A DNA stretch of 42,304 nt from Kiritimatiellia bacterium (lineage in GTDB: Bacteria; Verrucomicrobiota; Kiritimatiellia; RFP12; DVOR01): positions 1 to 42,304 of the forward strand of contig JAFYWN010000005.1 of the NCBI GenBank assembly GCA_017558005.1. Direction: 5' to 3'. Under the pieces are notes generated by a model. The model was not told where the DNA came from. It saw only the letters and a program-made list of their open reading frames with translations, and did no database searches. Positions 23,812 to 32,079 of the stretch are shown here, one piece after another (position 1 is the stretch's first letter; each line of letters opens with the position of its first letter). The translations under genes and the position numbers were made by a program.

Positions 23812-25706
23812 TCTTCACCCTCCAATACGCGAACAACTTTAAAGGTGCCTGGCAATGTTTTGGGGAATGTAATCGGAGGTACGCGGACTTTCCAATCGAG
23901 GCGATAGCCGCCCTTTTGATTGTCAATTAACACATCAAAGGAGTCACTCACCCAATACGCTTGTCCACGGTTGTAGAAGACCTTTGAGCGCGCATCACTA
24001 TTGGGCATCATCCAGTCGGGATCCTTAGGGGTAAATTGCACTAAGAACGTCACGCACGACTCTGGTGGTACCACGACACGCTCAATAAGAAGGTGCTGTT
24101 TATGCCAATTTACGGCCTCTTGCCACGCTTCTCGGATTGGTAGCTGGAAGTTCTCAAAGGTGTACGTAGTGTGCTTATCTTTATTCTTCATCTTCAGCAA
24201 CACGTGATGCGGTTGCTTCGCAGGATAGAATTGGATTTCAAAGGGCAAGCCTTCCCCATAAGGAGCAATCCCCTGCTGCGCACGCATTTCAATCGTGAGC
24301 GATTGAACGGTGAGTTCGCGCGACAGATTGTCATCTGGCCAAATCGCATTTAATTCTTCCAACAAGTTGACCAATATAGGCGACGCCACGCCATTGGCGC
24401 TTTCAACCCGTTTACGCACGACATCGCGGAAGGTTTCGCCATTGGCATTACGTTGGCGCGGGTCTGCGCCACAGGCCAACATCCAACGCACCTTATCTGC
24501 CGCATTTTTATCATCTAATTTGACTTTAAACAAATCCAGTTTGAGCTGTTCGCCACTTTCTTTTGCGAAGGATAAAATCAAATCCAAGGACTCTTTATCG
24601 GCCCCTTTAGCGTATGTCCAGACCCAAAGAATATTGTTCACTTCATGGCTTACATGATGATAGGACTTACCTGCAGAATCCGTGCCGATTTGAACTGAAG
24701 TCGGCACTTTAGCATTACGAAGAACGCGCAGGGTATTGGCGCTACCAGGGCGCTGCAACGCATCAGCGTACAAGTTTGCGCCATCCTTACTCAAGTCAAA
24801 GAGATTGAGCGAAAGGGCATACTCCAAGCACTTGTAAGAGTGGTGCTTGGCCATAGAGAACAAGGCCCAGGGCGTTTTCGTTATTCGAAGCCCTACTCCA
24901 GCCTCCACCAACAATTTCAAACAGTCTGCGCTATCTTGATAATACTTCCAATGCGTAAAATCTGCCGCCGTCCATCCGTCAACACTCTTCGCATGTTTAT
25001 CCACCCCACTGGCAAGCAAGAGTTTGACGCAGCGAACCGCGTTCTTTTCTGCGGCAGTCATGAGCGCCGTTTTCTTATATTGCGGTTCTGCCTTATTGAT
25101 ATCAGCGCCATGCTCAATTAAGACGGCTAAGACGTCATCGCGGTCATGAAACGCCACTGCTGCAGCAGGAAACCACCGCGTCGTGCTCATGTAATTCACA
25201 TCGGCGCCCAATTCAAGCAGCGTCTTCACCGCCTCAACCTGGCCAAACTCTGCAGCCGCTAGCAAAGGATTCGTGGTTCCCATCGCGATAGGTTTATTCA
25301 CATCAGCGCCAGCTTTCGCCAACACCCGAATCATCTCCACATAACCGCGACGCGCCGCATACACCATCGGAGTGTCTCCGCGCTGCGAAAAGAATTCTGG
25401 ATCAAAGCCCTTCTGAATTAACACCTCCAAACACTTTGGACGGTTGTTTTCAATCGCATAACAGGCCATCGTCATGCGAATGTAGGGAATCATCGAGTCT
25501 GCCGTATACGTATTTTTTAACAATTCAGCATCGTCATTCTGCAAAATCGTCAAATCTCGCGAATATTGGTCAAAGACAAGATCTGGACGATCATGTTGGT
25601 CCGTGTATTCCAAGACTTCCTCCCACGGAATCACTGGCGGGCGCGCCTGTTCAGCCCAGAGGCCAACGCTCAGGGAGAGCGCCGACAAAAGTAACATCTT
25701 CTTCAT
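23808..25706 (-). CDS. Secreted ankyrin-repeat protein, second of operon
   Basis: The protein has 632 residues. The start at 25706 gives a signal peptide (MKKMLLLSALSLSVGLWAEQ). About five ankyrin repeats (roughly 105-290) show the TPMVYAARRGYVEMIRVLAKAGADVN pattern in pieces such as LLAAAEFGQVEAVKTLLELG and ALMTAAEKNAVRCVKLLL. The C-terminal 200 residues are beta-rich (VLLKMKNKDKHTTYTFENF, VTFLVQFTPKD) and may be an immunoglobulin-like or carbohydrate-facing domain. It overlaps the gene upstream by ATGA. Ankyrin repeats bind proteins; the partner is not evident. Confidence 0.82.
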   Translation of the reverse strand: MKKMLLLSALSLSVGLWAEQARPPVIPWEEVLEYTDQHDRPDLVFDQYSRDLTILQNDDAELLKNTYTADSMIPYIRMTMACYAIENNRPKCLEVLIQKGFDPEFFSQRGDTPMVYAARRGYVEMIRVLAKAGADVNKPIAMGTTNPLLAAAEFGQVEAVKTLLELGADVNYMSTTRWFPAAAVAFHDRDDVLAVLIEHGADINKAEPQYKKTALMTAAEKNAVRCVKLLLASGVDKHAKSVDGWTAADFTHWKYYQDSADCLKLLVEAGVGLRITKTPWALFSMAKHHSYKCLEYALSLNLFDLSKDGANLYADALQRPGSANTLRVLRNAKVPTSVQIGTDSAGKSYHHVSHEVNNILWVWTYAKGADKESLDLILSFAKESGEQLKLDLFKVKLDDKNAADKVRWMLACGADPRQRNANGETFRDVVRKRVESANGVASPILVNLLEELNAIWPDDNLSRELTVQSLTIEMRAQQGIAPYGEGLPFEIQFYPAKQPHHVLLKMKNKDKHTTYTFENFQLPIREAWQEAVNWHKQHLLIERVVVPPESCVTFLVQFTPKDPDWMMPNSDARSKVFYNRGQAYWVSDSFDVLIDNQKGGYRLDWKVRVPPITFPKTLPGTFKVVRVLEGEE

Positions 25707-27538
25707 TTGGCCCCCCATTCCATCACATCGGCAGCCTCAATTTCAACCGCCTTACAACCACGTTTGTAGAGAATTTCAAGCGGCGGCAACTCCTCCTGCG
25801 AATACGCAACCTGCTTGCCATATCCACCAGAAGACCACTCTAAATGCGTTCCCTTGGGGAAATTCAATGTTGTCAGCACCGCGTCTCCATCTTCATTCCC
25901 TTCGCCACCATCCAAACGGAAGTGTGCGTAAGCCTCCTGCAGAGGCGCTGCGACCAATTCAAAGGGCGGCAACACCAACTGTTCATTCTCGCCCACTTGC
26001 AACGTCAGCGCCTTTACAGACATTGAAAGGTTACCCGTTATAGAAGGATTCTTCAAGCGAATCTCTAATGCCGCCGGGCCTTTCGCGGGGACGTGAAGCG
26101 TTAAGATGGGGGCAATCTTTCCGACCACGCTCACCTTAGAAACATCTGTAATCGGCTTCACCCAATTCGTTAAAATGCTATTCAAACGCTCCTCTGCATA
26201 AATCTGCGCAATGCGCTTGACCACGCGGTCATAACGCGCAGTCCCAAATCCTGGCACAGACTTATCAAGCGCCAATTTGTCTAAAAGCGTCCACCCCTTC
26301 TCATTACGCACCATCAAATTCGCACGACGCCCCTTTAAAACGCGAAAACGTGAAAAGGCGCGTTCGCTATCCGTAAAGTCTAAATCAACCACCTTCCATA
26401 CGAGCGGTTTGAATTCACCCGCTGTGCGCGCGCACGTTTCAATCGCAGTAACAATGTTATCGCGTGGAGCACCCTTCTGCAGCCAAAAGGCTTGTAAAGC
26501 CGCAACATCCCGCTGTTCTACTGGAATTAAATTCCATAAGGGCAGAACCATACTGGCATTGGCAGCCCCCTCAGGCGCATTCTGAATCGCACACCGCAAA
26601 GCAGGCCACACATCTTTTGGGAGCAATTGGTGTTCCTTTAAAAAGTCAATCAACGTAGGCGACCCAGCCGCCAGAACTTTATTGAGTGCATCATCTTGGA
26701 GAGTAGCCCCCTTCGCACACAATTCGTCAAATAAGGCATAAGCCTCCTTCTCAAGCGCGATGGACAACACCGTTTCGCCTGAACGATTCGCAACAGTGAC
26801 ATCCGCACCCTTTTCAAGCAATGTCTTAACCATCTGCTTCGCATTGCACCGTACAGCCAACAAGAGTGGCGTATCGCCTGTACGCTTGGATGCACGGTTA
26901 ATCTCCGCACCCGCCTCAATCAATGCGTTTAACGCAAAATCCTTCGCCGCGCACATCATCAGCGGCGTAATGCCATCAGCACCCTCAATATTCACATTAG
27001 CGCCAGCTGCAATTAAACGGTCCACACAGGCCGTCTGCCCCTTTGCGACCGCGATCATCAGCGGCGTACGCATCCGCATCCCATCCCACGCATCAACCTG
27101 CGCCTTCTGTTCAAGCAAGACCTCCATCACCTCAGTATTGCCACGAAATGCCGCGTAATGCAAAGGCGTCTGCCCTTGAAAATCCTGCATCATCACATCC
27201 GCACCCATTTCAATCAAACCCGCGATACAGCCCACGCGCTCCTGAGAAATCGCCTCCGCAAAAATCACATCTAACGCATTTGGTGCGACTTTCTCAGCCA
27301 AGAGTAAGTCACTCAATGCGCCAAAATCATCCGCAGCCAAGTGAGACAATACATCCTCGCGAATCTCCGCAGGAATATCCCCAAACACACGAAATGCCGC
27401 ACCCGAATCTTGACCAAGATTCATCGAATACTGCAAATCCGACAAATCTCCCAAATCAAAGACAAAATGCGCTTCACCTAAAGCAGACGAAGCCGCCATC
27501 CCGACCGCCAAAACCAAGACTGATACCTGCTGAAACAT
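25703..27538 (-). CDS. Secreted ankyrin-repeat protein, first of operon
   Basis: The protein has 611 residues when started at ATG 27538, which leaves a clean signal peptide (VLVLAVGMAASSALGEA). About five ankyrin repeats lie between roughly 115 and 285, for example TPLHYAAFRGNTEVMEVLLE, TPLMIAVAKGQTACVDRLI and TPLLLAVRCNAKQMVKTLLE. A mostly helical middle and a beta-rich C-terminus (about 450-611; ILTLHVPAKGPAALEIRLKN) follow. The layout matches the next gene, so the two probably arose by duplication, though they have diverged greatly. A start 16 codons upstream (TTG 27586) would spoil the signal peptide. Confidence 0.82.
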   Translation of the reverse strand: MFQQVSVLVLAVGMAASSALGEAHFVFDLGDLSDLQYSMNLGQDSGAAFRVFGDIPAEIREDVLSHLAADDFGALSDLLLAEKVAPNALDVIFAEAISQERVGCIAGLIEMGADVMMQDFQGQTPLHYAAFRGNTEVMEVLLEQKAQVDAWDGMRMRTPLMIAVAKGQTACVDRLIAAGANVNIEGADGITPLMMCAAKDFALNALIEAGAEINRASKRTGDTPLLLAVRCNAKQMVKTLLEKGADVTVANRSGETVLSIALEKEAYALFDELCAKGATLQDDALNKVLAAGSPTLIDFLKEHQLLPKDVWPALRCAIQNAPEGAANASMVLPLWNLIPVEQRDVAALQAFWLQKGAPRDNIVTAIETCARTAGEFKPLVWKVVDLDFTDSERAFSRFRVLKGRRANLMVRNEKGWTLLDKLALDKSVPGFGTARYDRVVKRIAQIYAEERLNSILTNWVKPITDVSKVSVVGKIAPILTLHVPAKGPAALEIRLKNPSITGNLSMSVKALTLQVGENEQLVLPPFELVAAPLQEAYAHFRLDGGEGNEDGDAVLTTLNFPKGTHLEWSSGGYGKQVAYSQEELPPLEILYKRGCKAVEIEAADVMEWGAK

Positions 27539-27586
27539 ATTACACGCGCCAAGCCTTTCAATACCTCTAAACCAGTTAACAATCAA

Positions 27587-27616
27587 ATCCTATCACATAC
27601 CCACTACGCGTTGCAA
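27587..27616 (-). promoter_or_regulatory. Possible promoter of the ankyrin operon
   Basis: On the minus strand, TTGCAA (27616-27611) and TAGGAT (27592-27587) are separated by 18 bases, and each matches the sigma-70 consensus at four of six positions. They lie 49 bases upstream of the ATG at 27538. Confidence 0.35.
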
Positions 27617-27639
27617 GAAAATTTTTCTCCCCGCCGATT

Positions 27640-28110
27640 TGATGTTATCCCAATGAGCCATGCTCGCGGTTAACGATGCTTCGCACCATGGTCAAGCGGT
27701 AGAGCCGCTGGTTAGTGGCTTCACCACGGTTGAGGGCAGCGAAGAAAAAGAGACAAAGAGACCATCGTAGCTTCGCTACAGTTTACAGTTTCGGGTACGA
27801 TGTGCCCTACAGTTCAGCGTTTCTCTGCACTTCGTGCTCGAGCGCATATTCGGTCGCCTCGCTCCCTTGCAGTGAGAAGTCGTAAGCGCACGCAGGCGAA
27901 GAGATACATTGGAAGATTTGCGTTGCGGTAGTTAGGAATCGTGAACGTTCCGTCGGCATACTCGGGAAAAAGCTTGCGTAGCAAGGTTTTTCATAGCGCC
28001 GAGTTGCGCGACGGAACAAGAGATAGCGTCCTCGCGTTAAAACCACATGCAGTCCTGCGGCGAAGCCGCTAACCCCGAACACCGAACTCCGAACCCCGAA
28101 ACATGGCGAA
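27640..28110. repeat. Second hairpin-rich island with a short tandem repeat
   Basis: Short hairpins include AGCGG/CCGCT (27695-27709), GTGG/CCAC (27715-27727), GTAGC-TTC-GCTAC (27767-27779) and GCAC-TTC-GTGC (27827-27837). A degenerate CCGAAC tandem repeat of about 8-bp period lies at 28072-28101. I see no gene. It abuts copy 2 of the 525-bp element. Confidence 0.6.
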
Positions 28111-28116
28111 GCAAAT

Positions 28117-28641
28117 CTCTTCTCTCCACGCGCACTAAAGTGTAGCAAACCTGAGCCAAGTAGGCAACTCTACCGACCCAGGTAAGCGAAAATTTCGCGA
28201 TAAGTAGGCGAAATTTCCGCCTGAAAATCGGCGACTTTGCTCACCCAATTTCGCTGATATTGCTTGCCAATTTCGCTGATATTGCTTGCCAATTTCGCTG
28301 ATATTGACCCGGAATTGCTTTAACTTTCCCCCAAAAAGCTGCTACTTGTTGATAACTTTTCTATCACTCTGGGTCCAAAATTTCGCAAGGAAGCGACTGT
28401 AGCGGAGTAGATTTCGCCCTATTTTTACTTTATCTCTCTACTAATCAATGAGTTATGCATTTTTAACAAGATTGAGCAAAAACGCCGAAAAACCGCCGAT
28501 CCGCCGAAAAATTTTCAAAAAACTGCGTCGGAAAAGGTGAATTGTTGATAACTTGTTGATAACTCAAAAAAGTTTTCAACAGGTGAAAAATCGTCAAAAT
28601 TTCTGAAAAAGTGAAGGTTTCGCGCACACCATTTTAAGCGC
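28117..28641 (+). repeat. 525-bp non-coding repeated element, copy 2
   Basis: This is the partner of 330-853. It has three exact 22-bp iterons, CCAATTTCGCTGATATTG plus a 4-base spacer, starting at 28245, 28267 and 28289. TGTTGATAA boxes lie at 28347-28355 and, spaced 11 bp apart, at 28543-28551 and 28554-28562, followed by TTTTCAACA at 28573-28581. In place of the 16-bp palindrome of copy 1 it has GCGAAA/TTTCGC-type short palindromes near 28185-28220. It has no conserved reading frame. It lies just beyond the terminator of the Bat operon. Confidence 0.8.
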
Positions 28642-28667
28642 GTATAACCTTACAATTTAATAAATCA

Positions 28668-28697
28668 ATACGCGCCCGTATCAGTACGGGCGCGTAT
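28668..28697 (-). terminator. Terminator of the Bat operon
   Basis: ATACGCGCCCGTA (28668-28680) and TACGGGCGCGTAT (28685-28697) form a perfect 13-bp stem with a 4-base loop. It starts 8 bases past the stop of the last Bat gene. On the minus strand the tail is T-rich (TTGATTTATT). Confidence 0.75.
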
Positions 28698-28705
28698 GGT
28701 AAGTG

Positions 28706-31099
28706 TTACCAGTCGCGAGCGGTTGGTGACATTCGTTGCACGGCACGTTTACGCTTTTCTTCCTCGTGCTCACGTTCTCGATCCGCCGCTTTTTGCAACA
28801 AGGCTTCAAGGTCATCTTTAGCCACGTCTTGCTTTTCAGTCTCTTTTGTCTGAGCCTCTTGTGGGTCTTGTTGTTGCTGAGACTGATCTTGCTGCTGTTG
28901 ATCTTGTTGTTGCTTTTCTTGTTGTTCTTGTTCTTGTGGCTTCTGGCGCTGATCTTGCGACTGTTGATTTGATTTTTTTGGCAACAAATCACGGATTAAA
29001 ATCAGATTATCCATCACTTGTTGCTTTGTTTCAGGCGTCATTTGAGAAGACAGTAGAGGGACTGTCGCATCTGCCGTTCGCGCGATTTGGTCACGCGCCT
29101 CTTCCGTGAAGGTCACTTCGTTGGTCGAGGCAGCCTGTTGACGCAGATAGTCATCCGCCCACTTCGGGAAGAGTACACGAAATTGTTGCACGAGATTCAA
29201 GACTTCGGGTTGGTCTTCACGGGTCGGCTGATAAGCGGTCAAAGAGGTCATCGCATTCGTCTGCACCGCAATTGCTTCACCAATCAAAGCATCGGGTTGC
29301 GCGACCAACTTCCAAAAGTCATAAGCCATCGGTTCACCGTCAATCAAAGGCTTTGCGCTCCGATCCAAGGCTTCATAACGTTTTGCTGCACGATCCAGTA
29401 AATCCTGCGCGGCTTGGGCATGTTGCAAGAGCTCCAAACAGGCCGTTTCATTGGTAATTGCTTGGGGCAATTGCTCCAATACGGGATACCAACGATCATG
29501 TTGTTCGGCGACATCCTTAGCCAATTGCTCTGCTTGCGAGAGGATGACCGATGCGTCTGATGAACCATACACCTCTGGCACGGCACGGAAAAGGTCGCGT
29601 TGGTGTTGCAAAATCTGCGGTAAAAGTTGCTGAAGCGGGACTCCCTTATAACGCTTCAAGGCGGCTGCCTTACGAGCCTCCGCCTTCAACGTCTCCATCC
29701 CCTCCAACGCACGAGAGAGATTACGCTCAGCCGTCTGCGAAGGTTCTGCTAACAAGGCTCTGGAAAAGGCATCTGCGGCGGCCACACGATGTTCTAAGCG
29801 CGCTTCCACATCAAGCGCACGTTCCGCAAACACCATCTGCAATGCGCCCTCCAACGTAGCCGCACGCCCCGTAAACGCCTTATCGCCAACCGCCATCTGC
29901 ACGCGATCCAACGCATTGGTGATGTCACCCGCCTTCCAGAGCGCCAGGACTTCATTATAGGCATAATGCGCCAATTCCGAAGCCTCTGCACCATTCCGTG
30001 CCTCCGCATAAGCCGCGGCCGCCTCTTGGAATCGACCCGCCCGATAGTGCGACTGCGCTTGACGTGCGGGCTCCTTAGCCCCAAGTGCGCCCGCTCCAAA
30101 CAAGGTTACAATCAACAGAAACCGTCCACAGCGAATACGCCCCAATGAAAGGATACCCGCCATCAGGCAGCATCCCGCCGCCAATAGGGCAAAAATCCAC
30201 GTGCGATTCACAAAAAGCACCTCCGAACGCTCACGTACTTCTTCGTCTGCCAATTTGGAGAGATAGCGTGCATAGACTGCACCTAAGGTCGTCTGTGCCG
30301 TTCCGGCCGTGGCCAACGGAATATAACGCCCATGACTTGCCTCCGCAATTTCGCGCAACGTCGACTCGGTCAATTGACTCTTCACCGCCTTGCCTTCATA
30401 CTTCACCACGGAGCCTCCATCTGGAATCTCTGCGCCCTTCGCAGAGCCAATCCCCACCGTGAAGATCGGAATGCCACGTTCTCCCGCCACGGTCGCCAAC
30501 TGCTTAGCGCGCCCTGCCAAATCCTCACCATCACTCACAAGTACGATGGCATTATGTGCGCTCTGTGCCATTTCAAAGGCGGCCAAACACTTTTCAATGG
30601 CATCGGCCAGGTCAGTCTCACCAGGCGGCGCAGAGTCTGGCGCCAAAGCATCAAGATTCTGACGTAAAAAGGCGACATCGGTCGTCATCGGGCACAAGAG
30701 CACCCCCTTACCACGAAAGGCGAGCAACCCCGCACGATCGCCATTGAGCGCATCCACAAGGTCAATCAAGTCTGCCTTAGCGCGGCTGAGACGATTGGGG
30801 CGAACGTCCTCTGCGAGCATCGAACGCGAGACGTCAACAGCCAACATCAAATTACGGCTCCGTTGCACCGCCTCCTCTTCGCCGCGCCCCCAGGCAGGCC
30901 CCGACAGTGCAAGGATTAACATCCCAGCCCCGAAGGTCAATAAGCCCACTTGCAGTTTAGCACGCGCGGGCACCCCCACCGCATGACGGGATAAGCGTGC
31001 GACGCGCACTGTGTAGCGTTTCCACCACCAGACCGCCGCCAATGGAATCAAAGGCAACAGCAGTAACAACAACAAATAAAGCGGCTGAGCAACAATCAT
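28706..31099 (-). CDS. BatB-BatC fusion: von Willebrand A membrane protein with TPR region
   Basis: The protein has 797 residues. The N-terminal part is BatB-like: a membrane helix (8-26), a second one near 52-68, a von Willebrand A domain with the metal site DVSRS (Asp89, Ser91, Ser93) and later GETD and VSDGED, and a closing membrane helix near 310-330. After a further helix, a BatC-like part follows with TPR-like helices (YRAGRFQEAAAAYAEA near 355-370), then a long helical region and a Gln/Asp/Glu-rich low-complexity tail (about 705-760). BatB and BatC are usually separate. The start overlaps the previous gene by ATGA. The Bat system is membrane-bound and of debated function (originally aerotolerance). 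Confidence 0.82.
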   Translation of the reverse strand: MIVAQPLYLLLLLLLPLIPLAAVWWWKRYTVRVARLSRHAVGVPARAKLQVGLLTFGAGMLILALSGPAWGRGEEEAVQRSRNLMLAVDVSRSMLAEDVRPNRLSRAKADLIDLVDALNGDRAGLLAFRGKGVLLCPMTTDVAFLRQNLDALAPDSAPPGETDLADAIEKCLAAFEMAQSAHNAIVLVSDGEDLAGRAKQLATVAGERGIPIFTVGIGSAKGAEIPDGGSVVKYEGKAVKSQLTESTLREIAEASHGRYIPLATAGTAQTTLGAVYARYLSKLADEEVRERSEVLFVNRTWIFALLAAGCCLMAGILSLGRIRCGRFLLIVTLFGAGALGAKEPARQAQSHYRAGRFQEAAAAYAEARNGAEASELAHYAYNEVLALWKAGDITNALDRVQMAVGDKAFTGRAATLEGALQMVFAERALDVEARLEHRVAAADAFSRALLAEPSQTAERNLSRALEGMETLKAEARKAAALKRYKGVPLQQLLPQILQHQRDLFRAVPEVYGSSDASVILSQAEQLAKDVAEQHDRWYPVLEQLPQAITNETACLELLQHAQAAQDLLDRAAKRYEALDRSAKPLIDGEPMAYDFWKLVAQPDALIGEAIAVQTNAMTSLTAYQPTREDQPEVLNLVQQFRVLFPKWADDYLRQQAASTNEVTFTEEARDQIARTADATVPLLSSQMTPETKQQVMDNLILIRDLLPKKSNQQSQDQRQKPQEQEQQEKQQQDQQQQDQSQQQQDPQEAQTKETEKQDVAKDDLEALLQKAADREREHEEEKRKRAVQRMSPTARDW

Positions 31100-32079
31100 G
31101 GTCTCTCTTCTTTCAGCAAAGTGGTTCGAATCCAACCCGCCCCCGTTGGGGTGCGCACACGACTCCACGTCTCACGCGTCTCTTCGACCTGCCACGGCGA
31201 CGCCAAGGTGCCAACGATTGGTGCGCCATCAACAGGCGCAAAGCGCAGAGGATGCCCGCGATTTGCTTTCGCATCCTGCGACACGGTGATTGCGGTGTCT
31301 TCCTCTTGAGTCTCTTCGGGCAGACGCATCCGAAGTGTCAATGGCGGACAAACCACCTCTTTCACGCTCCGCCCAACCAATTCAAAGGCCTTCAACGACT
31401 TCAATCGTAAGGTCACATCGCGCTCTGCCGTCACGACAAAGTGAGCCTGTGCACTCACTTCGTGTTCGCTCTGCGTAATTACACGGAAGGGATAAAGCTC
31501 TCCCGAGTCGGTATCTTCCAACGTAAAGACGTACGCTTGCGGCACATATCCTTCGTGGGCCTTCAGCGTTGCCGTCAGCAAGCGCACCTCGCCCGGGGCG
31601 AAGAAGCGACGATCTGCACCTAAATTCAATTCAAAGTTGCCAATCGGCAGTCCGCGTGCCTCGCCAGGCAATGCCTGCACTTCGTAATCAAAGGCGGGGA
31701 CGGTCACGATTTGTGTAGTCGTACTCGCAGAGCGAAAATGCCCAAAATTCTGCACTTGGGTCACATTCGCTTGCAAGCGTCCTGATGGAATTGAGACGAT
31801 CTTTTCCTTCGCCTCACACTGTTGCCAATGCAACACCGTGTAGCGACGTCCCTCCTTTTGATAGGTGGACTGACGTTCGGGCGGACGGCCTGGGCCTTGT
31901 TCCATCCGCACACCAGAGATTTCCTCCTCAGGGAGCGTCTCCAAGGTCAACGTTAAATCATAGACTTGACCTGCGTAAACGGGCGCCGCAGGCTCAGTTC
32001 CCCACTTGGCGGACATCAACTTCGCCGAGAGGGTCCCCGCGCAGAATAGCGCCATCAAAGAGAAAATGATCCGCTTCAT
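31096..32079 (-). CDS. Secreted protein with C-terminal SH3-like domain, Bat operon
   Basis: The protein has 327 residues with a signal peptide (MKRIIFSLMALFCAGTLSA). The body is beta-rich, with BatD-like features (AGQVYDLTLTLETLP near 36-50; FFAPGEVRLLTATLKAHEG). The last 55 residues look like a bacterial SH3 domain (APIVGTLASPWQ, then WSRVRTPTGAGWIRTTLL). BatE proteins often end in an SH3 domain, so this may carry the part missing from the fused BatD/BatE protein upstream. GAGGAGG lies 5 bases before the ATG, which overlaps the preceding stop by 4 bases. Confidence 0.65.
   Translation of the reverse strand: MKRIIFSLMALFCAGTLSAKLMSAKWGTEPAAPVYAGQVYDLTLTLETLPEEEISGVRMEQGPGRPPERQSTYQKEGRRYTVLHWQQCEAKEKIVSIPSGRLQANVTQVQNFGHFRSASTTTQIVTVPAFDYEVQALPGEARGLPIGNFELNLGADRRFFAPGEVRLLTATLKAHEGYVPQAYVFTLEDTDSGELYPFRVITQSEHEVSAQAHFVVTAERDVTLRLKSLKAFELVGRSVKEVVCPPLTLRMRLPEETQEEDTAITVSQDAKANRGHPLRFAPVDGAPIVGTLASPWQVEETRETWSRVRTPTGAGWIRTTLLKEERP

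Noticed and set aside
31121..31140. GGTTCGAATCC, a tRNA T-loop-like string
   Set aside because: It lies inside the SH3-domain coding sequence (codons for GWIRTTLL) and no acceptor stem, D arm or anticodon arm surrounds it.
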